NCBI GenBank assembly: GCA_029747585.1
Contig: JAPEVF010000299.1
Location: forward strand, 8,308-49,958
Direction: 5' to 3'
Length of the DNA: 41,651 bases
Origin: Pleurotus djamor
Taxonomy: Eukaryota > Basidiomycota > Agaricomycetes > Agaricales > Pleurotaceae
The stretch's first letter is position 1, and each line of letters begins with the position of its first letter. Shown piece after piece: positions 27,325-39,344 of the stretch. The notes below the pieces were generated by a model. It ran no database searches, was not told where the DNA came from, and saw only the letters and a program-made list of their open reading frames with translations. A program made the translations under genes and the position numbers.

Positions 27325-28888
27325 CGCGGATACTAGGCAAGCACCTATCCATGACCATGAGAGGTGTGTTCAGAAAATGCCTATATACTAGAGAACCCAT
27401 CCGCAACCAATGGTTTCGCATAGGTCTAGCTCTTAGGTTTTCGCANTTTTTTGTGCGTCGTGCTCATACCAGTGCACGCGCGGACGGTGAGCACAAGCAC
27501 TGATTGATCGCACTCCCAACTGCGCGGCCTTTCCAGGATCGATCTCCAACTATGTCGTAACATCGCCACGACCAGTTGTTGGCGAGAGCTCTCTATGGAT
27601 ATTTTGGGTGGTCGAAGGTCTGTTAGACCCCGGGGATTGGGGCGAAGCAAGGTATGGGCCAAACCGGATCACGACAAGAGCAATGACCCCCTGGTAAAAT
27701 GGACTATGATGGAGTTAAATCATGACGGTCAGCGCTCATATGGCTTCGTAGCGCCGAAAAGCGTCACNTCACAACAACAAAGATAAGTACTAGGATGGGT
27801 CTTCCTCAATTTTGTCTTCATTGGGATGAATCAAAGAAGGCCCAGCAGCTTTCTCGGTCTGGCTATCTTTGTCCACTGTTCACCCGAAGGGTAAATGTGA
27901 AAACAAGAGTTTGCCTCGCGCCGCCCCAGAAAGAGTGGAACCCAAGTGAGCTGTGACTGCTGATGGGGTACAATGGAAACCCGGATGATGGGGTATCCAT
28001 AGGCGTCGATTTTTGTGGTCGAGCGTCGTTCATGAGTCTCCATTAACTCCTAGGACTCAAATGTTCGCCTCGTCGACCACTTCGACACAATATGACCGAA
28101 GGACGTTAAGACAAGCTGAGTCAGTCATCAGCCGAACAGCCGTATGTTGTCGTCTCTATGTTGCTATATTTATCCTATGAGAAATGAAGGAAGGGTGAGT
28201 ATTGTGCGTACATCGTCAACTTCGACCAATCTCTGCGGAAAGCCATAATCCATACACAGGCTGAGCGAAGATAAGCCTGTGCCTGGCCTCAGCCAAGTAG
28301 GGTCGAAGGTACTGAAAAGTCGACGCACGGTTGAACGGCAGAGTCGGCTGAATCCAGAGCTTGGCTGCTCCTTCAAAAGCCACATTCAAGCTGCTATGAA
28401 TCCCACAGAAATGTAACATGGCTTCCCGTCGAAATGAAGTCAGGTTGAGTCAGGGAGTTAGAATGTTGAGTCGGTGGTCATAAACCAATCATAAACCGCG
28501 CTTCTCACGATCAACAAACTTTCTCAAACCTGAATAACCTCCGAAGATTGAAGCTTGTGGGTCCACAAATCCGTTTCGCTGCGACATGCCTCTTCTATAT
28601 ACCTGTATGGTCGGCCAGTGCATTGGTGGGTCGCGAGTGCGCTTAAGACTTCCATTTCCGATTCCCGAAGGGATCGGTGATTGAGGAGGCCAACAATCAC
28701 TAATTCCCGAGATCCCATGGCGTCGCTTCCAAGTCTCGTCTGTTGTATCCCGAATGCTGACCGCGAGAAGGGCGTGGCTCAATCTCGAAAATGCTACTTA
28801 AGAAACAGAGGATGAATGGATCCGATATCAATTCCAGGCCATTTATACTAACAAGTCCAACTCTACCTTGAAAGACAGTATTTTAAAC
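27325..28888. other. Region with weak coding signals upstream of the reductase
   Basis: Apart from the doubtful minus-strand model at 27834-28782, nothing here is supportable. The last 60 bases hold ATTTATACT (about 28838-28847), a possible TATA element 45 nt upstream of the reductase ATG at 28889. Confidence 0.35.
27834..28782 (-). CDS. Possible multi-exon hypothetical gene
   Basis: Three minus-strand pieces look protein-like. The first, at about 28718-28521, reads MGSRELVIVGLLNHRSLRES and ends LQSSEVIQ before GTTTGAG. The second, about 28400-28220, includes LNVAFEGAAKLWIQPTLPF and RHRLIFAQPVYGLWLSAE. The third is at 28043-27834 and starts METHERRSTTKIDAYGYPII. Stops and plausible splice words separate them, but I could not join them in phase. 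No domain is recognised. It may be a lineage-specific gene, a broken one, or two unrelated frames. Confidence 0.3.
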
Positions 28889-30151
28889 ATGACTTCGTAT
28901 CCTACGCGTCGTCTAGGCAGAAACGGTCCTAAAGTCAGTGCCATTGGGCTTGGTGCCATGGGTAAGCCCTATCCGAGCCATTGAGAGTTTGGTCGTTGCT
29001 GAATCGCAGATTTCTTAGGTATCGGTGCTTACTATGGCACAACCAACGAGGACGCCGCCCATGCAGCGCTGACATGGGCAGCAGACAACGGAATCACTTT
29101 TTGGGACACAGCCGACATGTATGGCGAGAGTGAGGACGTATTTTTCTCAAATAAAATTTGTACTCAATATACTCAGGTGAAGCCATTCTTGGAAGGTGGT
29201 TTGCCAAAACGGGACGACGCTCTGAAGTCTTCTTAGCCACTAAATGGGGTGCTATGGATTTCTCAACTATCGACCCCGTAAAGCAGCAAAGTGCTAACTC
29301 CAAGCCGGAATATATTCATCAACGCGTATCTGCCGCGCTAGCGACACTCCAAACCGACTACATTGATTTGCTATACCAGCACCGCGTCGATCATGAAGTC
29401 CCCATCGAAATTGTCCTTGAGACATTGCGACCCTATGTAGAGAAAGGCGTCATCAAGTGGCTAGGTCTCAGCGAAGCAAATCTAGACACTCTCCAGCGTG
29501 CAAAATCCGTTCCGGGGATTGGGGACAAGGTCGTCGCGGTGCAAATGGAGTTTAGCCCTTTCGAAATAGACATTGTCAATAATGGGTTTGCGAAAGCCGC
29601 AGAAGAAGTAGGAGTGTCCGTCGTCTGTTATTCTCCTCTTGGCCGTGGCTTGGCCAGTGGTCGGTGGGTCTTCACTTGACTGCATGCTACGGTGTGGCTC
29701 AAGCTCATTTATGATGTTTCCAGGCTCACCTCGCGTGATGACTTCGAACAAGACGATATCCGAAGATACCTCCCTCGTTTCTCCAAGGAGAATTTTCCCA
29801 AGAATTTAATCGTCGTCGAAAAGATCAAATCTATCTCTGAGAAGTACAACGCTACAAACGCCCAGGTCACTATTTCCTGGATTCTCGCCGCGTTTCCAAA
29901 TTGTATGTTCACGTTTTGGCTATTCTGCGGTCTCCTTACTTACTATAAATTTAGTTATTCCTATTCCTGGCACTCGTAATGCCGAACGTCTGGCCGAGAA
30001 TGCACGAGGAGCACAACTGAAGCTAACAGAAGAGGATGTTGAAGACTTAACCAAACTCGTCAAGGGAGCGGATATTGGAGGTGGTAGATACCCCGAAGGC
30101 GTACCCGTTCCTGTGGGCGACTGTATATCGCTTACTGAATGGAAGGAGTAA
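28889..30151 (+). CDS. Aldo-keto reductase, 351 aa
   Basis: NADPH-dependent carbonyl reductase of the AKR13/YakC-like type. Exons are 28889-28961, 29010-29129, 29177-29663, 29724-29902 and 29955-30151, all joining in phase. The TIM-barrel hallmarks are in order: RRLGRNGPKVSAIGLGAM, FWDTADMYGES (catalytic Asp and Tyr), LATKWG (catalytic Lys), YQHRVDHEVPIE (His), GLSEANLDTLQRA, VQMEFSPFE, SVVCYSPLGRGLASGR and IPIPGTRNAERLAEN (cofactor-phosphate-binding end). The length is usual for the family. Family members reduce aldehydes, ketones or pyridoxal-like compounds; the actual substrate is not predictable. It is convergent with the ABC transporter (137 nt between stops). A TATA-like element lies about 45 nt upstream. 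Confidence 0.93.
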
Positions 30152-30288
30152 GTGCGCCATGTTCCTTTTGACTGTCCGTGGGGCGCCGAGTATAAATTGT
30201 GTCCCGATGGCAATGGAAAGGGGTATCTATCTAGAATAATCGCATTTTGCGATAGAAATATTTACATGCACAATTTGGTATGAATCTT

Positions 30289-33200
30289 CTAATCTTTCGA
30301 AAATCCCGACTCCGATCGTATACGAAGTATGTCTTGTCGTGAAAGTGACGCTTCGTTGCATAGGGAACGAAAGATAGAATCTTCCTTGTCGAATAAGTTG
30401 ATGACGGTGTCGTATTCAGCAACAACGCCGTTGTTCATGACAAGGACTTTGTCGTAATACGCTGGAGCATCTGTGTGAGTTTGGGTGTCACATGCAGCGC
30501 GGGAGTCCCTACCGATTGTGTTGAGACGGTGGGCTATGCACAAAAGCGTGGAGTCGCCGAACTCGGATTGGATCGTCTGCTGTAACTTTGCATCCGTTTC
30601 TACGTCAACGCTACTCGTTGCCTCGTCCTATGTCAAGAAGTAAGTACAAGGGCATTTTTCGATGGACGAAGCACGTGCCAGAACGATGATTCGGCTGTTC
30701 TTGACCAGTGCTCTACAAAGAGCAAGAAGCTGACGTTCACCGACGCTGTAGTTTGAGCCTGGAGAGCCGGTCTTCAATTTCATCCAGGAACAAGGTTTCA
30801 ACAAAGAGTATACCTTCATCTCCGACGGTGGCATCTAGACTATACTTTGCTTCGACAACAGGGTCGACTTTGCCACTTCTAGGAAGTAACCAAGCTCGTT
30901 GAAGCGCGGATATGAGTTCTGCATCGGTGCGAGTAGCCTCGGGATCCCTGTAAGAATAGGGTAAGACAGGGTGAAGATGGGCAAAATTGGGCTCACAGGT
31001 TTTCCCGCAGAGTACCAAGGAAGAGCGTACTATCTTGGGGAACGAGAGCTAGTTTACGCCGAAGTGCCCCAAGGCCAATATCGCGAACATTGACTCCATC
31101 AATTGTGATCGTTCCACTTTTGAGCTCGACCATCCTATCCCGATTGTTCAGTGAGCGTAGGTTGAATCAATTTGTGAGTGGACGTACCTAAAGAGAGCTT
31201 GTAGGAGAGAGCTCTTGCCTAGACCATAGGTTAGTGACCATAGTTTGAGAAACAATTTCAGTAGGAGACTATGGGAATTAGCCACACCTGAGCCAGTTCT
31301 ACCAACGATGCCAATTTTCTCCCCAGCGCGCACCTTGAAACTGATGTCCTTCAGCACGAGGGGTAGCCCCTCTCTGTAGGCAAAATCAACATGAGAGAAC
31401 GCGAGGTCGCCCTTCTCTGGCCACGTTTGGGGTGGATCGTTGGATGTCGTGAGATCGCCTTCGGGAGGAAGTTCGGTATAAACCAGCACACGCTCGACGG
31501 CGTTCATATTCTGTTCGTTTTGTGCGAATTGGTTGACCATCTCCGCTGTAAACAAGATTTCAGGTCTCAAACCTAGCGCAGACGAGAGAAATGAGCTTAC
31601 AGAACATCTGGGTAACTTGTGCACGCGTCAGTCGAGCGAAAGTAATGCCAAACCAAGAATGGCTTACTTCCTAGGGTGTAGGTTAGGACGACCCCTATTC
31701 TAGAGGGGTTGACGGACTCCCGAAATCCAGCGGCAAACAGAGCGATTCCGAGAATGAGAACGTTCCCAAGAACATCCATACGGAGGGAAAGCCATCTTTG
31801 AATAGCTATGGTCATGAAATATGCTTTATTCTCCATATCCAATCCGGATTGTGCATGGTTCACCGCTGTGTCCTGCCAAATCGATCAGTTGATTGGATGA
31901 CGCGGATAAACGAAGGGTTACCTGTCTTCTGTAAGCCCGAATGGTAGACAGTCCCGTTAGAGATTCTAAGAGAGTGTCCATGAAGTCGTGAAATGATGGA
32001 AAGGATACGACCACGTACCAGAGTAGGAGGCGTAGAGCGCCGATCTCATGAGCGAATCAAGTCGTTTTGTTTCTACAGATGTTCGCCTGTAGTAGATCGA
32101 AAGCAGGTAGTATATTATAGCCATTGGTGCGAATAGGATTCCGAGGTACGGAAAGGTATAAAAGACCAAACCCGCTGTTCCAAGGACAGAGCTAGCAGTG
32201 TTCAAGAACTGTACAGGAGAGGGTGAGCCTTTTCGTGCCGGTCAGATTGCGAGAGTATCCAGCGGCTGACCTGGAATATTGTCATGGACAATTCTGAGTC
32301 GAGAGTGTCTTGATCTTTGGAAAGGCGTGAAAGTATGCGTCCTATATCCAGGAGTGATAGGGCGTAGATGAGTTACCCGTGAGAGATACAATCGAAGTTT
32401 GGCATACCCATCGGCGTCGTATCAAAGAACGATGTCGGAGACCTGAGAACAGCTCTTAATGCAGTCCTGAACATATTGAACCCGGCAATCAGTGCAGCGA
32501 ACCTATACCATAGCTAAGCAGATGTCCAAGAGGATGCTCGTTGCTGGACCCACGAAAATGAGATGCCCAAGAGAAACGTGAGCATGGCGTTCGCCACACC
32601 TAGCCCTGCATAAACGCCCATATAATCGCCTTGAGAGAAGCCATGGATGCTCTGACTCGTCCAAAACCCGAGGAGTAAGTTGTTAGCAACTAAATCGACC
32701 CGTTTAATACGTACGAAGAGACCAGCAGAATCGAATAGGTGACGCACCAGCGGCACATTGATTCAGGGTGAGCAGACCAAGCAGCACTGGTGCCCAAAAT
32801 ATTCCGCCGCCAAACCGAAGATATTTGGAATATGTCTCCCATGTTACTGCCCCAGTGTTTCTCTCCTCCGTTTGCATGAGCGCGGCGTTCTTATCTTTGA
32901 CGCCAGCGGTGCCTGAGATTTTTCCATCAGCTGCTTGCTTTCTCTGCCGGGTTGCTCCTTCCTCCTCCTCATTCGCCTGTTCCAGACTACCAAACTCTTC
33001 AATAATCCGTGAGAAAGCGGACCCATCCTTCATCAACGACTAACACACATTCAGTGTGTTGGGAACAATATATTGGGCATGTCCGAGTCGGCTTACCTCG
33101 TAGGTGCCCTGCTCGACGATTGCACCATCTCCTAAGACGTAAATATAGTCAACCTTGTCCAAGACGTGAAGAGCGTGTGTGACGAGCACTCGAGTGCGGT

Positions 33201-36058
33201 TCGCGAGCGGGCCATTGAGCAGACATTTGTCGAGAATGTCCTTTCCGACGTAAGCATCGACAGCTGAAAGAGGATCATCAAGGAGGACGATGTCTGCGTC
33301 AGAGTATGCAGCACGAGCAAGAGAGACACGAGCCTATTCAAAGATGTGTTAGAATAAGAGTCGAAAAAAGATAATGGGGAAACGAGCTTGACTTTCTGTC
33401 CGCCACTTAGAGTGATACCCTTCTCTCCAATCTCCGTTTCGACACCATCTGGGAGGATTGATAGATCGTGCTCCAGACTACAAGCTTCGATGACTTGGTT
33501 GAGTCTTTGTGGGTCAATTAGGAGCGACTCGAACTGGACTGATTGAAACAAACCTCGTTTCGTCCGGAGGTTGACCAAAGAATATATTCTCCCGAACGGT
33601 AGCATTCTGTATCCAGGCACGTTGTGGAACATAAGAGACCATACCGCCAAATTTGACTTCACCCCTCGTCTTTCGCATTTCTCCTATAAGCGCCTGGAGC
33701 AAAGAACTCTGCCGCAGTCCTTTAGTGTAGTGTATAAAGGGAACATAAGGTACTCACCTTCCCGGAGCCCACTCTCCCGACTATAGCTACGAAAGACCCC
33801 CGTTCAATGCGTAAAGAGAGATCCTTGAGCACGAAAGGCTGGTCTTCTGGTTCCTCTTGACCCTTTTCAGGAGCACTCAGGGGCAGAGCTGAACCGTCTT
33901 TCTTCTTTTCGTGCTGCTTCCCGTCAGCGAATTTGCTGTCTTGCTTCATGGAAGCTTCCCAGGTAAAGTCTCCATCTACTGATATGTCGTGCTTGTTGTT
34001 ATGATCAATGGCGTAGGCTTCCGGAAGCTCCTCGGCCAAGAGAAAGGTGGAAATACGCCCCAAGGCCACTAGTGCATCGGCAAAGAAGGAGAGGATCACG
34101 GGCAGCATAGTCAACGGAAATCGAATAACCTACGATAAGTTAAACCGTTAATGGCGACAAAATAGGAAAATAAAGTACGAACATTGAAAAGTTGGAGCGA
34201 ACTGAAGATGATCGCGATGTTGAGGTTGTGACCGCTCAGTGAGTAAGTGATCTATAGCGAGGTTAAATGCAGGGTTTCAACTACATATAACTCGAGCTCA
34301 CGAAGGAGAGGACGGCGGCAAGAATGGGGATGAATGACATCATTGCGATAAGACCAGCGCGTGCGATCCTGGTAGGAATCAACGAAAGACCAAGAAATCA
34401 TTGGAGAAGGAGACCTACGCAGTCTTCTTCAGCGCAGATATCTCAGACTTGCGCAGAGTTTCAATCTGGTTGGCGTAGAAAATCTCCCATCCATACGCTT
34501 TCAGCAGGCGGATCCCTTGAAGCACCTAGATGGTCAACAGGGATTTACTAAATTTGAGTTGAAGTGAGGTAGAATGATGAGTACCTCAGTGGTAAGCCTC
34601 AATCGTTTGTCCGTGAACTTGACTCCTTTTTTGCGCTGCTTGAACATGATGCTGACCAACGCAGCTTGAACAGGGATGCCTATGATTAGGACACCCAGGC
34701 CTACTAAAGCAGAGTACCCCAGCTAACCGACATTTAGACATAGTACTTTTGGGAGGGAGCCAACTTACATTGCCTAAGAGTAGTCCGATCCCGAGAATAA
34801 TCTAGAAAACAGGTCAACGACGGATCCTGAGGTTCACCTTTCGAAGGAGTCTGACCTGAATGGGTGAAGTCCACAATCTGCGGTAAAAATTATCATCAGA
34901 GGCGATTGTATTTCGGGCAGATGAGTATACTGACCCATGAACGAAGCTAGAAAATCTATCTAATCTTGTAGCGTCCGTCGATATCATTGTGGTAATTTGG
35001 CCGACATTGTGATCCATTCTAGCTCGGCCAGATAGTCTCAGCGATTTACGGAAGATATTTCCGACGAGCTACAGCAGTGGTATTACATCAATGTGTTGTG
35101 GGCCGAGAGGAAGAGCGACTCACGGCGGATCTGAGGCAGAGTCCATTGACCATAGCGACTGGAACGGGAATAGTGTCAATGCCATATCAGATCATGGTCA
35201 AATACCGGCGTACTTAGGTAGGAGTGGTTATTCAGCTAAAATCTCATAGGTGAGACATCGGTGCGGATTTGCAAGACCCTTTGACTCACCGTACTCGCCC
35301 CTTGTTGCATGACAAAAATAGCAAACGCTAGGCCGATACCATAACCTATTCCACGAGGTGCGGTACCCTGGCCCGCAGCTTTAAGCTCATCTGGCAGACG
35401 ATGGTATACGTACGCCTCCGTCAACCATGTCAGAAGAAGCTTCGTCACGAGTGGTGTCGTGGTTCGTAGCGTGTCTAAGGTCGTGTAAGCAATGAGCCTA
35501 CCGAGGGCAAAGGGCATACTTGCCAGCACAAAGAAACGAAAATCCCGCGATCCACCATCGAATAAAGAACGCGGAATGGAGGGCTTTGAACAGTGAAGAG
35601 TCATACTTTGGTGGAGTCTTTGCTGCTTTGCGACCTTTCTCTTCGTCTGCAGTTGAAACATCGCTGGCCTGGCTAGGTGACTCGGGTCTACCCTGGGATT
35701 GAAGAAACGCAGGTCGCTTTTCGGGAGGACATCTAGAATAAAATATATCCTGCACTAGGTCGGTGAGTTGGGCTGTTCGCCTAGATGGTGGAAGGTCCCA
35801 TAAATCTAGGAGATAAGTCAACGCGGCGGTCAAGCGCGATTGCAAGGCACAGACCATCAGGCTGAATTGGTCTTGAGAATCCTACATCCAGGAATGGGCT
35901 TTGCCAATGAAATATGAGTCGGGAAAACCATCTGTCGTGATTCAGGGATAGAAATAATCAGGGTCTACGCAAGCTACTCACGAGGCGTCTTGCTCGGGCA
36001 CTACCTTTCCTTTTCCAAACGCAGGAGGTGCGGGAGGAGGATGGAAAGGATTGTACAT
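30289..36058 (-). CDS. ABCC-type full ABC transporter (Yor1/MRP-like)
   Basis: Membrane exporter with two TMD-NBD halves and no extra TMD0, as in Yor1/MRP4-like pumps. The start is [17 protein letters not shown], then [13 protein letters not shown] and [20 protein letters not shown]1 includes [22 protein letters not shown]1: Walker [15 protein letters not shown] (split by an intron), [19 protein letters not shown], signature LSGGQK and Walker [16 protein letters not shown] charged linker follows at about 33.04-32.86 kb. TMD2 carries [18 protein letters not shown]2: [44 protein letters not shown] and the switch H in IAHRLNTID. About 20 short introns; an estimated 1,400 residues. Likely substrates are drugs, lipids or conjugates at plasma or vacuolar membrane. 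The intron inside Walker B of NBD2 has a GC donor (see separate entry). The next upstream gene in the same orientation is ICMT-like. Confidence 0.92.
30628..30678 (-). other. Probable GC-AG intron splitting Walker B of NBD2
   Basis: On the minus strand, ATCATCGTTCTG ends with IIVL and the next coding bases are GACGAGGCAACG (DEAT). The 51 nt between begin GCACGT and end GACATAG. Removing exactly this piece restores [12 protein letters not shown]. No GT donor does so without losing V and L or shifting frame. Donor context G|GCACGT would be a consensus G|GTACGT donor if the C were a T. Confidence 0.7.
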
Positions 36059-36104
36059 GGGACGATGACTCGAGCTCGCGGCAGCAGATCACCATCCTCC
36101 CCGT

Positions 36105-36129
36105 TATATATGATTCAGTTATATATATA
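36105..36129 (-). promoter_or_regulatory. TATA elements of the ABC transporter gene
   Basis: Two TATATATA-like runs lie 47-71 nt upstream of the minus-strand ATG at 36058, the usual core-promoter range. The region is otherwise free of coding frames on this strand. Confidence 0.55.
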
Positions 36130-36267
36130 GCATGGGTCGATAATAATTCAGCTCTACCAATCGGAGGTGCTGGAACACGCTTCGTAAGTCAGACGGCACC
36201 ATACCGTCGGCGCACCCGAAAGCGTTTAGGAGGAGATAGGGTACATAACGGGGATAATAGGAGCTAC

Positions 36268-36979
36268 TTAGTAGATTCCTGGAATCAAGCGATAGCGAGT
36301 TGCTTCCGCGTACTGATCCCAGTCCTTTCCGAATGCACCTCTCAGGCCGTCATCTTCTAAACTCATACGTTTGGTGAGAGACACCAGTGTGAGCATCAGA
36401 TCAAAGAACCAATAACAACCAGCTAGCATCCCAACTGGGCTCATCATCCCAAGATCTCGAAACCAGTGTCCGGGGGTGAGGATGACGACTGAGAAGCTGA
36501 TGTATACGACGAAAAGGCCGGTGTAGCTTGGATGTCTGATGTAGGCGTAAGGTCCGGTCGTGATGAGCTGATGGTTCTTTTGAATCCTGAATTCGAAGTC
36601 GAACATCTTGCCAAGGGCTGCGAACGCCCAGAGCCGCCATAGGTTTCCTGTCACAGAGGCTATCGCGCAGAAGATCGCTAAAGCGTGCACTCGGTCGATT
36701 CTCTGGTTATATGATGCGTAGATTACGTCAATAATTGCAACACTCCATGCAAAGGTCTAGATGATACAACTTGGGAGTCAGCATGAACGCCAATGCGAAC
36801 GAAAACAGCGAGAGTAATACCTTTTTCAAAATCAAGCGAGCTTGAATGGACCTCTCAAAGAGACTTTTCGAAGAAAGCTCATCTTTGGAAACGGGTGCGT
36901 TTGGTGGAGTGGCTGATAACTGAAATGACAATGCAATAGCAAGGTCAACACAAGCCTTGATGATGAGAGCGGTATTCAT
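36268..36979 (-). CDS. ICMT-like isoprenylcysteine methyltransferase, copy 1, 215 aa
   Basis: ER-membrane enzyme family (Ste14/ICMT, PEMT-like fold) that methylates the C-terminal prenylcysteine of CaaX proteins with S-adenosylmethionine. Exon 1 is 36979-36821 (53 codons), the intron 64 nt and exon 2 36756-36268. The C-terminal signature is complete: GNLWRLWAFAALGKMFDFEF, ITTGPYAYIRHPSYTGLF (the RHPSY-x-G cofactor motif), GKDWDQYAEATRYRLIPGIY. Several hydrophobic segments flank it. It is slightly shorter than yeast Ste14 and starts with a hydrophobic helix (LIIKACVDLAIALSF). Fungi often hold several such paralogues. Some may act on other thiol or amine lipids, so substrate specificity is not proven. 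A TATA element lies about 65-75 nt upstream. Confidence 0.88.
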
Positions 36980-37043
36980 CGACGCTATGGTAGAGATAGA
37001 AAACGAGATTGGTTTCGCTCCCCGCCTTATCGAACAAAGACGT

Positions 37044-37053
37044 TATTTATAAA
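37044..37053 (-). promoter_or_regulatory. TATA box of ICMT-like copy 1
   Basis: TTTATAAATA on the minus strand lies 65-75 nt upstream of the ATG at 36979, between the two tandem ICMT-like genes. Confidence 0.55.
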
Positions 37054-37095
37054 GGAGATTAGGATTCCATCAGAAACATAAGTACAAGTGTGAGT

Positions 37096-37827
37096 CTAAT
37101 AAATCCCAGGGAGGAGTCGGTAAGCAACCCTCTGAGAGAATGCGTCCCACTCCTTCCCGAAAGCCTGTCNAAGGCTTCGATCNTCGGCGTTCATCCGCCT
37201 AGTAAGCGCAACGAGCACCAAGGCAACNTCAAAGAACCAGTANNTCCCTGCGATAATCCCAATTGCACTTGTAGAACCGAACTCCCTAAACCAGTGNCCT
37301 TTCGACAGGGANACTATNGTTGCGCCAANATACAACGCAAAGAGACCCGTGTAACTGGGATGCCGGACATACTGATANGGACCNTCGGTGATTAATCGGT
37401 GGTTGGANTGGATTCGGAATTCGAAGTCNAANAATTTCCCAAGGGCAGCGAAGGCCCATANTCTCCANAGGTTGGCTACTACGCAGATGANTGCGCCAAC
37501 GATCGACGCAGAAGGGNNATATCCGTAAATATGGCTNGAAAGACTGTTCNTCTTGTAGATATTATATGAGACTGCAATGTCGANNGTCATTACAGCCCAG
37601 ATNAATGCCTGTGAATGAAGNTGTTAGATGGGAAAGGNGGCATGACATTNATGATTGGNTNTNACCTTATCCAAAATTGCACGNATCCTAATGGTTTTCT
37701 CAAACAGCCCTCTGGNAATCACTTCCTGCTTCGCCGCAGGNGGGTTNGGCGGNGTTAATGACCAGTGGAAGGACAACGCAGTGGCGAGGTCGACGCTTGC
37801 CTTGAGTACGAAGGAGGGAAGACTCAT
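37096..37827 (-). CDS. ICMT-like isoprenylcysteine methyltransferase, copy 2, 224 aa
   Basis: Paralogue of the gene 117 nt downstream of it, with the same two-exon structure. Exon 1 is 37827-37666 (54 codons, LKASVDLATALSFHW), the intron 57 nt with ambiguous donor bases, and exon 2 37608-37096. The signature is shared position by position: WAFAALGK, DFEFRI, NHRLIT, QYVRHPSYTGLFALY, HWFREFG, AFGKEWDAFSQRVAYRLLPG and the same final PGIY. The N-terminal loop differs (SYNIYK, HIYGY). More than 20 N bases fall inside. None forces a stop, so the gene is probably intact. The intron at the same place in both copies points to a tandem duplication. Confidence 0.85.
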
Positions 37828-38105
37828 CTTTGTGTTGTGAGAAGGCGGATAAAAGGTCTTATGAAGGCCGGCGNAGATAGATCAAGTCNCACCCGCGTTC
37901 CTTGTGGAANACATTACCTGTGAGAATCATNGNCAACGNTGGGACCNGGACTCATATGACCTACGAAGACNATCAAACATAGACANGCGAANATGGTNCA
38001 CGCACACGGGAATGAGTANGCTTATAGTCTAGATGNCTGGGAAGCGTGCAAATCATGCATAGTTGGACGTAAGNGANNCATGGTGAAGGTTTCAAGTGGG
38101 AAACC

Positions 38106-39006
38106 CTAAATGTTCTCTAAGGTGATCTCTTCCACCTGCGCCTTCTTTTCGTCTAGACCTGATGGAACTTCCGACATCTCGGGAGAAGGTGGCCTGGCAA
38201 TAGCGAAAGAGCGACGCTTATGCCAAGCTACCGCAGTGAGAGCGGCCGTCGGCAAAGCCCAGAGGATGGCAACCCAGGGCAANATTGCGGTCCTCCGAAC
38301 TTGGAGGGAATTAGCAAATTTTCAGAGNAGTCTGACTGGGACTTACTATACTCAGACTCTCTATATGGGAGGGCGATTCCCAAGTGTTCAAGAAGCTGTG
38401 GAGCAAACGACTCAGGTAGCCTGANGTTGTCCGCAGTCACGANCACTATGCTTTGNGACCGTCTATATGTNATCGATGTGAAGAACCCCATGCATATNGA
38501 ATTTAGGACGATGAGAGCAGCAAGGGCGATGGTTTGGTATCCCAANGTAGACGAAGCTANTTTCTTATCAACGATTCGTAGCTTGCGTGCAATGANAAGC
38601 GGGATAAAATTGTAAATTTCTTGGAGGTGGAAAATGAGGATTTTTGACAAAAANGCGGTCCCAAGGTGGGTGGTGATGAATAGAGCTATTGTGGCTGTCT
38701 TAACGTCTGGGACACGAAAGCCGTCAACAAGTATATGGACCGGATGATGAATCACTAACCATCGTACTCAAGTTGGAGTTTGACCCCATCGGGCAATGAA
38801 TCGTTGATGAGATGCTGAACGTCACGGTGTCTAGGTCGAGGCGGTCAGCATTGGATGGCATNGTAGATAAGAGCCCACTTGGTAAAGACTTTGAGGCAGA
38901 AAGAGCCTGCAATAGTGAAGAATATATGTGTCAAACCGATTAGAATAAAGCGGGTGCGAAGCAAGGGGAGGTCGGGGGTTGAAGTAGGTATGTGAATGGT
39001 TATCAT
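38106..39006 (-). CDS. Unknown multi-pass membrane protein
   Basis: The likely start, at 39006, reads MITIHIPTSTPDLPLLRTRF followed by a hydrophobic helix (FILIGLTHIFFTIAGSFCL). A middle part at about 38.72-38.35 kb reads ATIALFITTHLGT, KILIFHLQEIYNFIPL, LGYQTIALAALIVLN and ADNxRLPESFAPQLLEHLG. A 47-nt intron (38346-38300, GTAAGT donor, CTAAT branch) joins EY to IRRTAILPWVAILWALPTAA. The cytosolic tail is acidic and ends KKAQVEEITLENI at 38106. At least four membrane helices are likely. The exons between about 38930 and 38730 are uncertain because three frames stay open and N bases intervene. I do not recognise the family. Confidence 0.6.
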
Positions 39007-39344
39007 TGCGGCAGAGTAACAACGACAGTTCGAACGAAGGCTACCTAAATACTTTCATCGACGAAGCATGGTGCCGTGAAGGGATGTTGTGGAATATACC
39101 CATACGATCCTTTCAAGGGCGTTGACAAGCGGTGAGAATACCTGTGGGATACCACGCGTGTGTTGAGTAGCCAATCGCAACCACGATCTCCATATTTCTC
39201 GAGCCAGAGAGCTTCTCAGAAGACGGACCGTCGGGTATTCCGATATATCCAGAACAAAGGTTCTCGAGAACTCGCCTGATAGAAGTTCAGAACACGGGAG
39301 AAATGGCAAAGGACTCGTAAGAGTCTTGACCAAGAGATCTCGCA

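Noticed and set aside
36059..38105. Prenylated pheromone precursor near the ICMT-like genes
   Set aside because: None of the short frames seen here ends with a convincing CaaX box.
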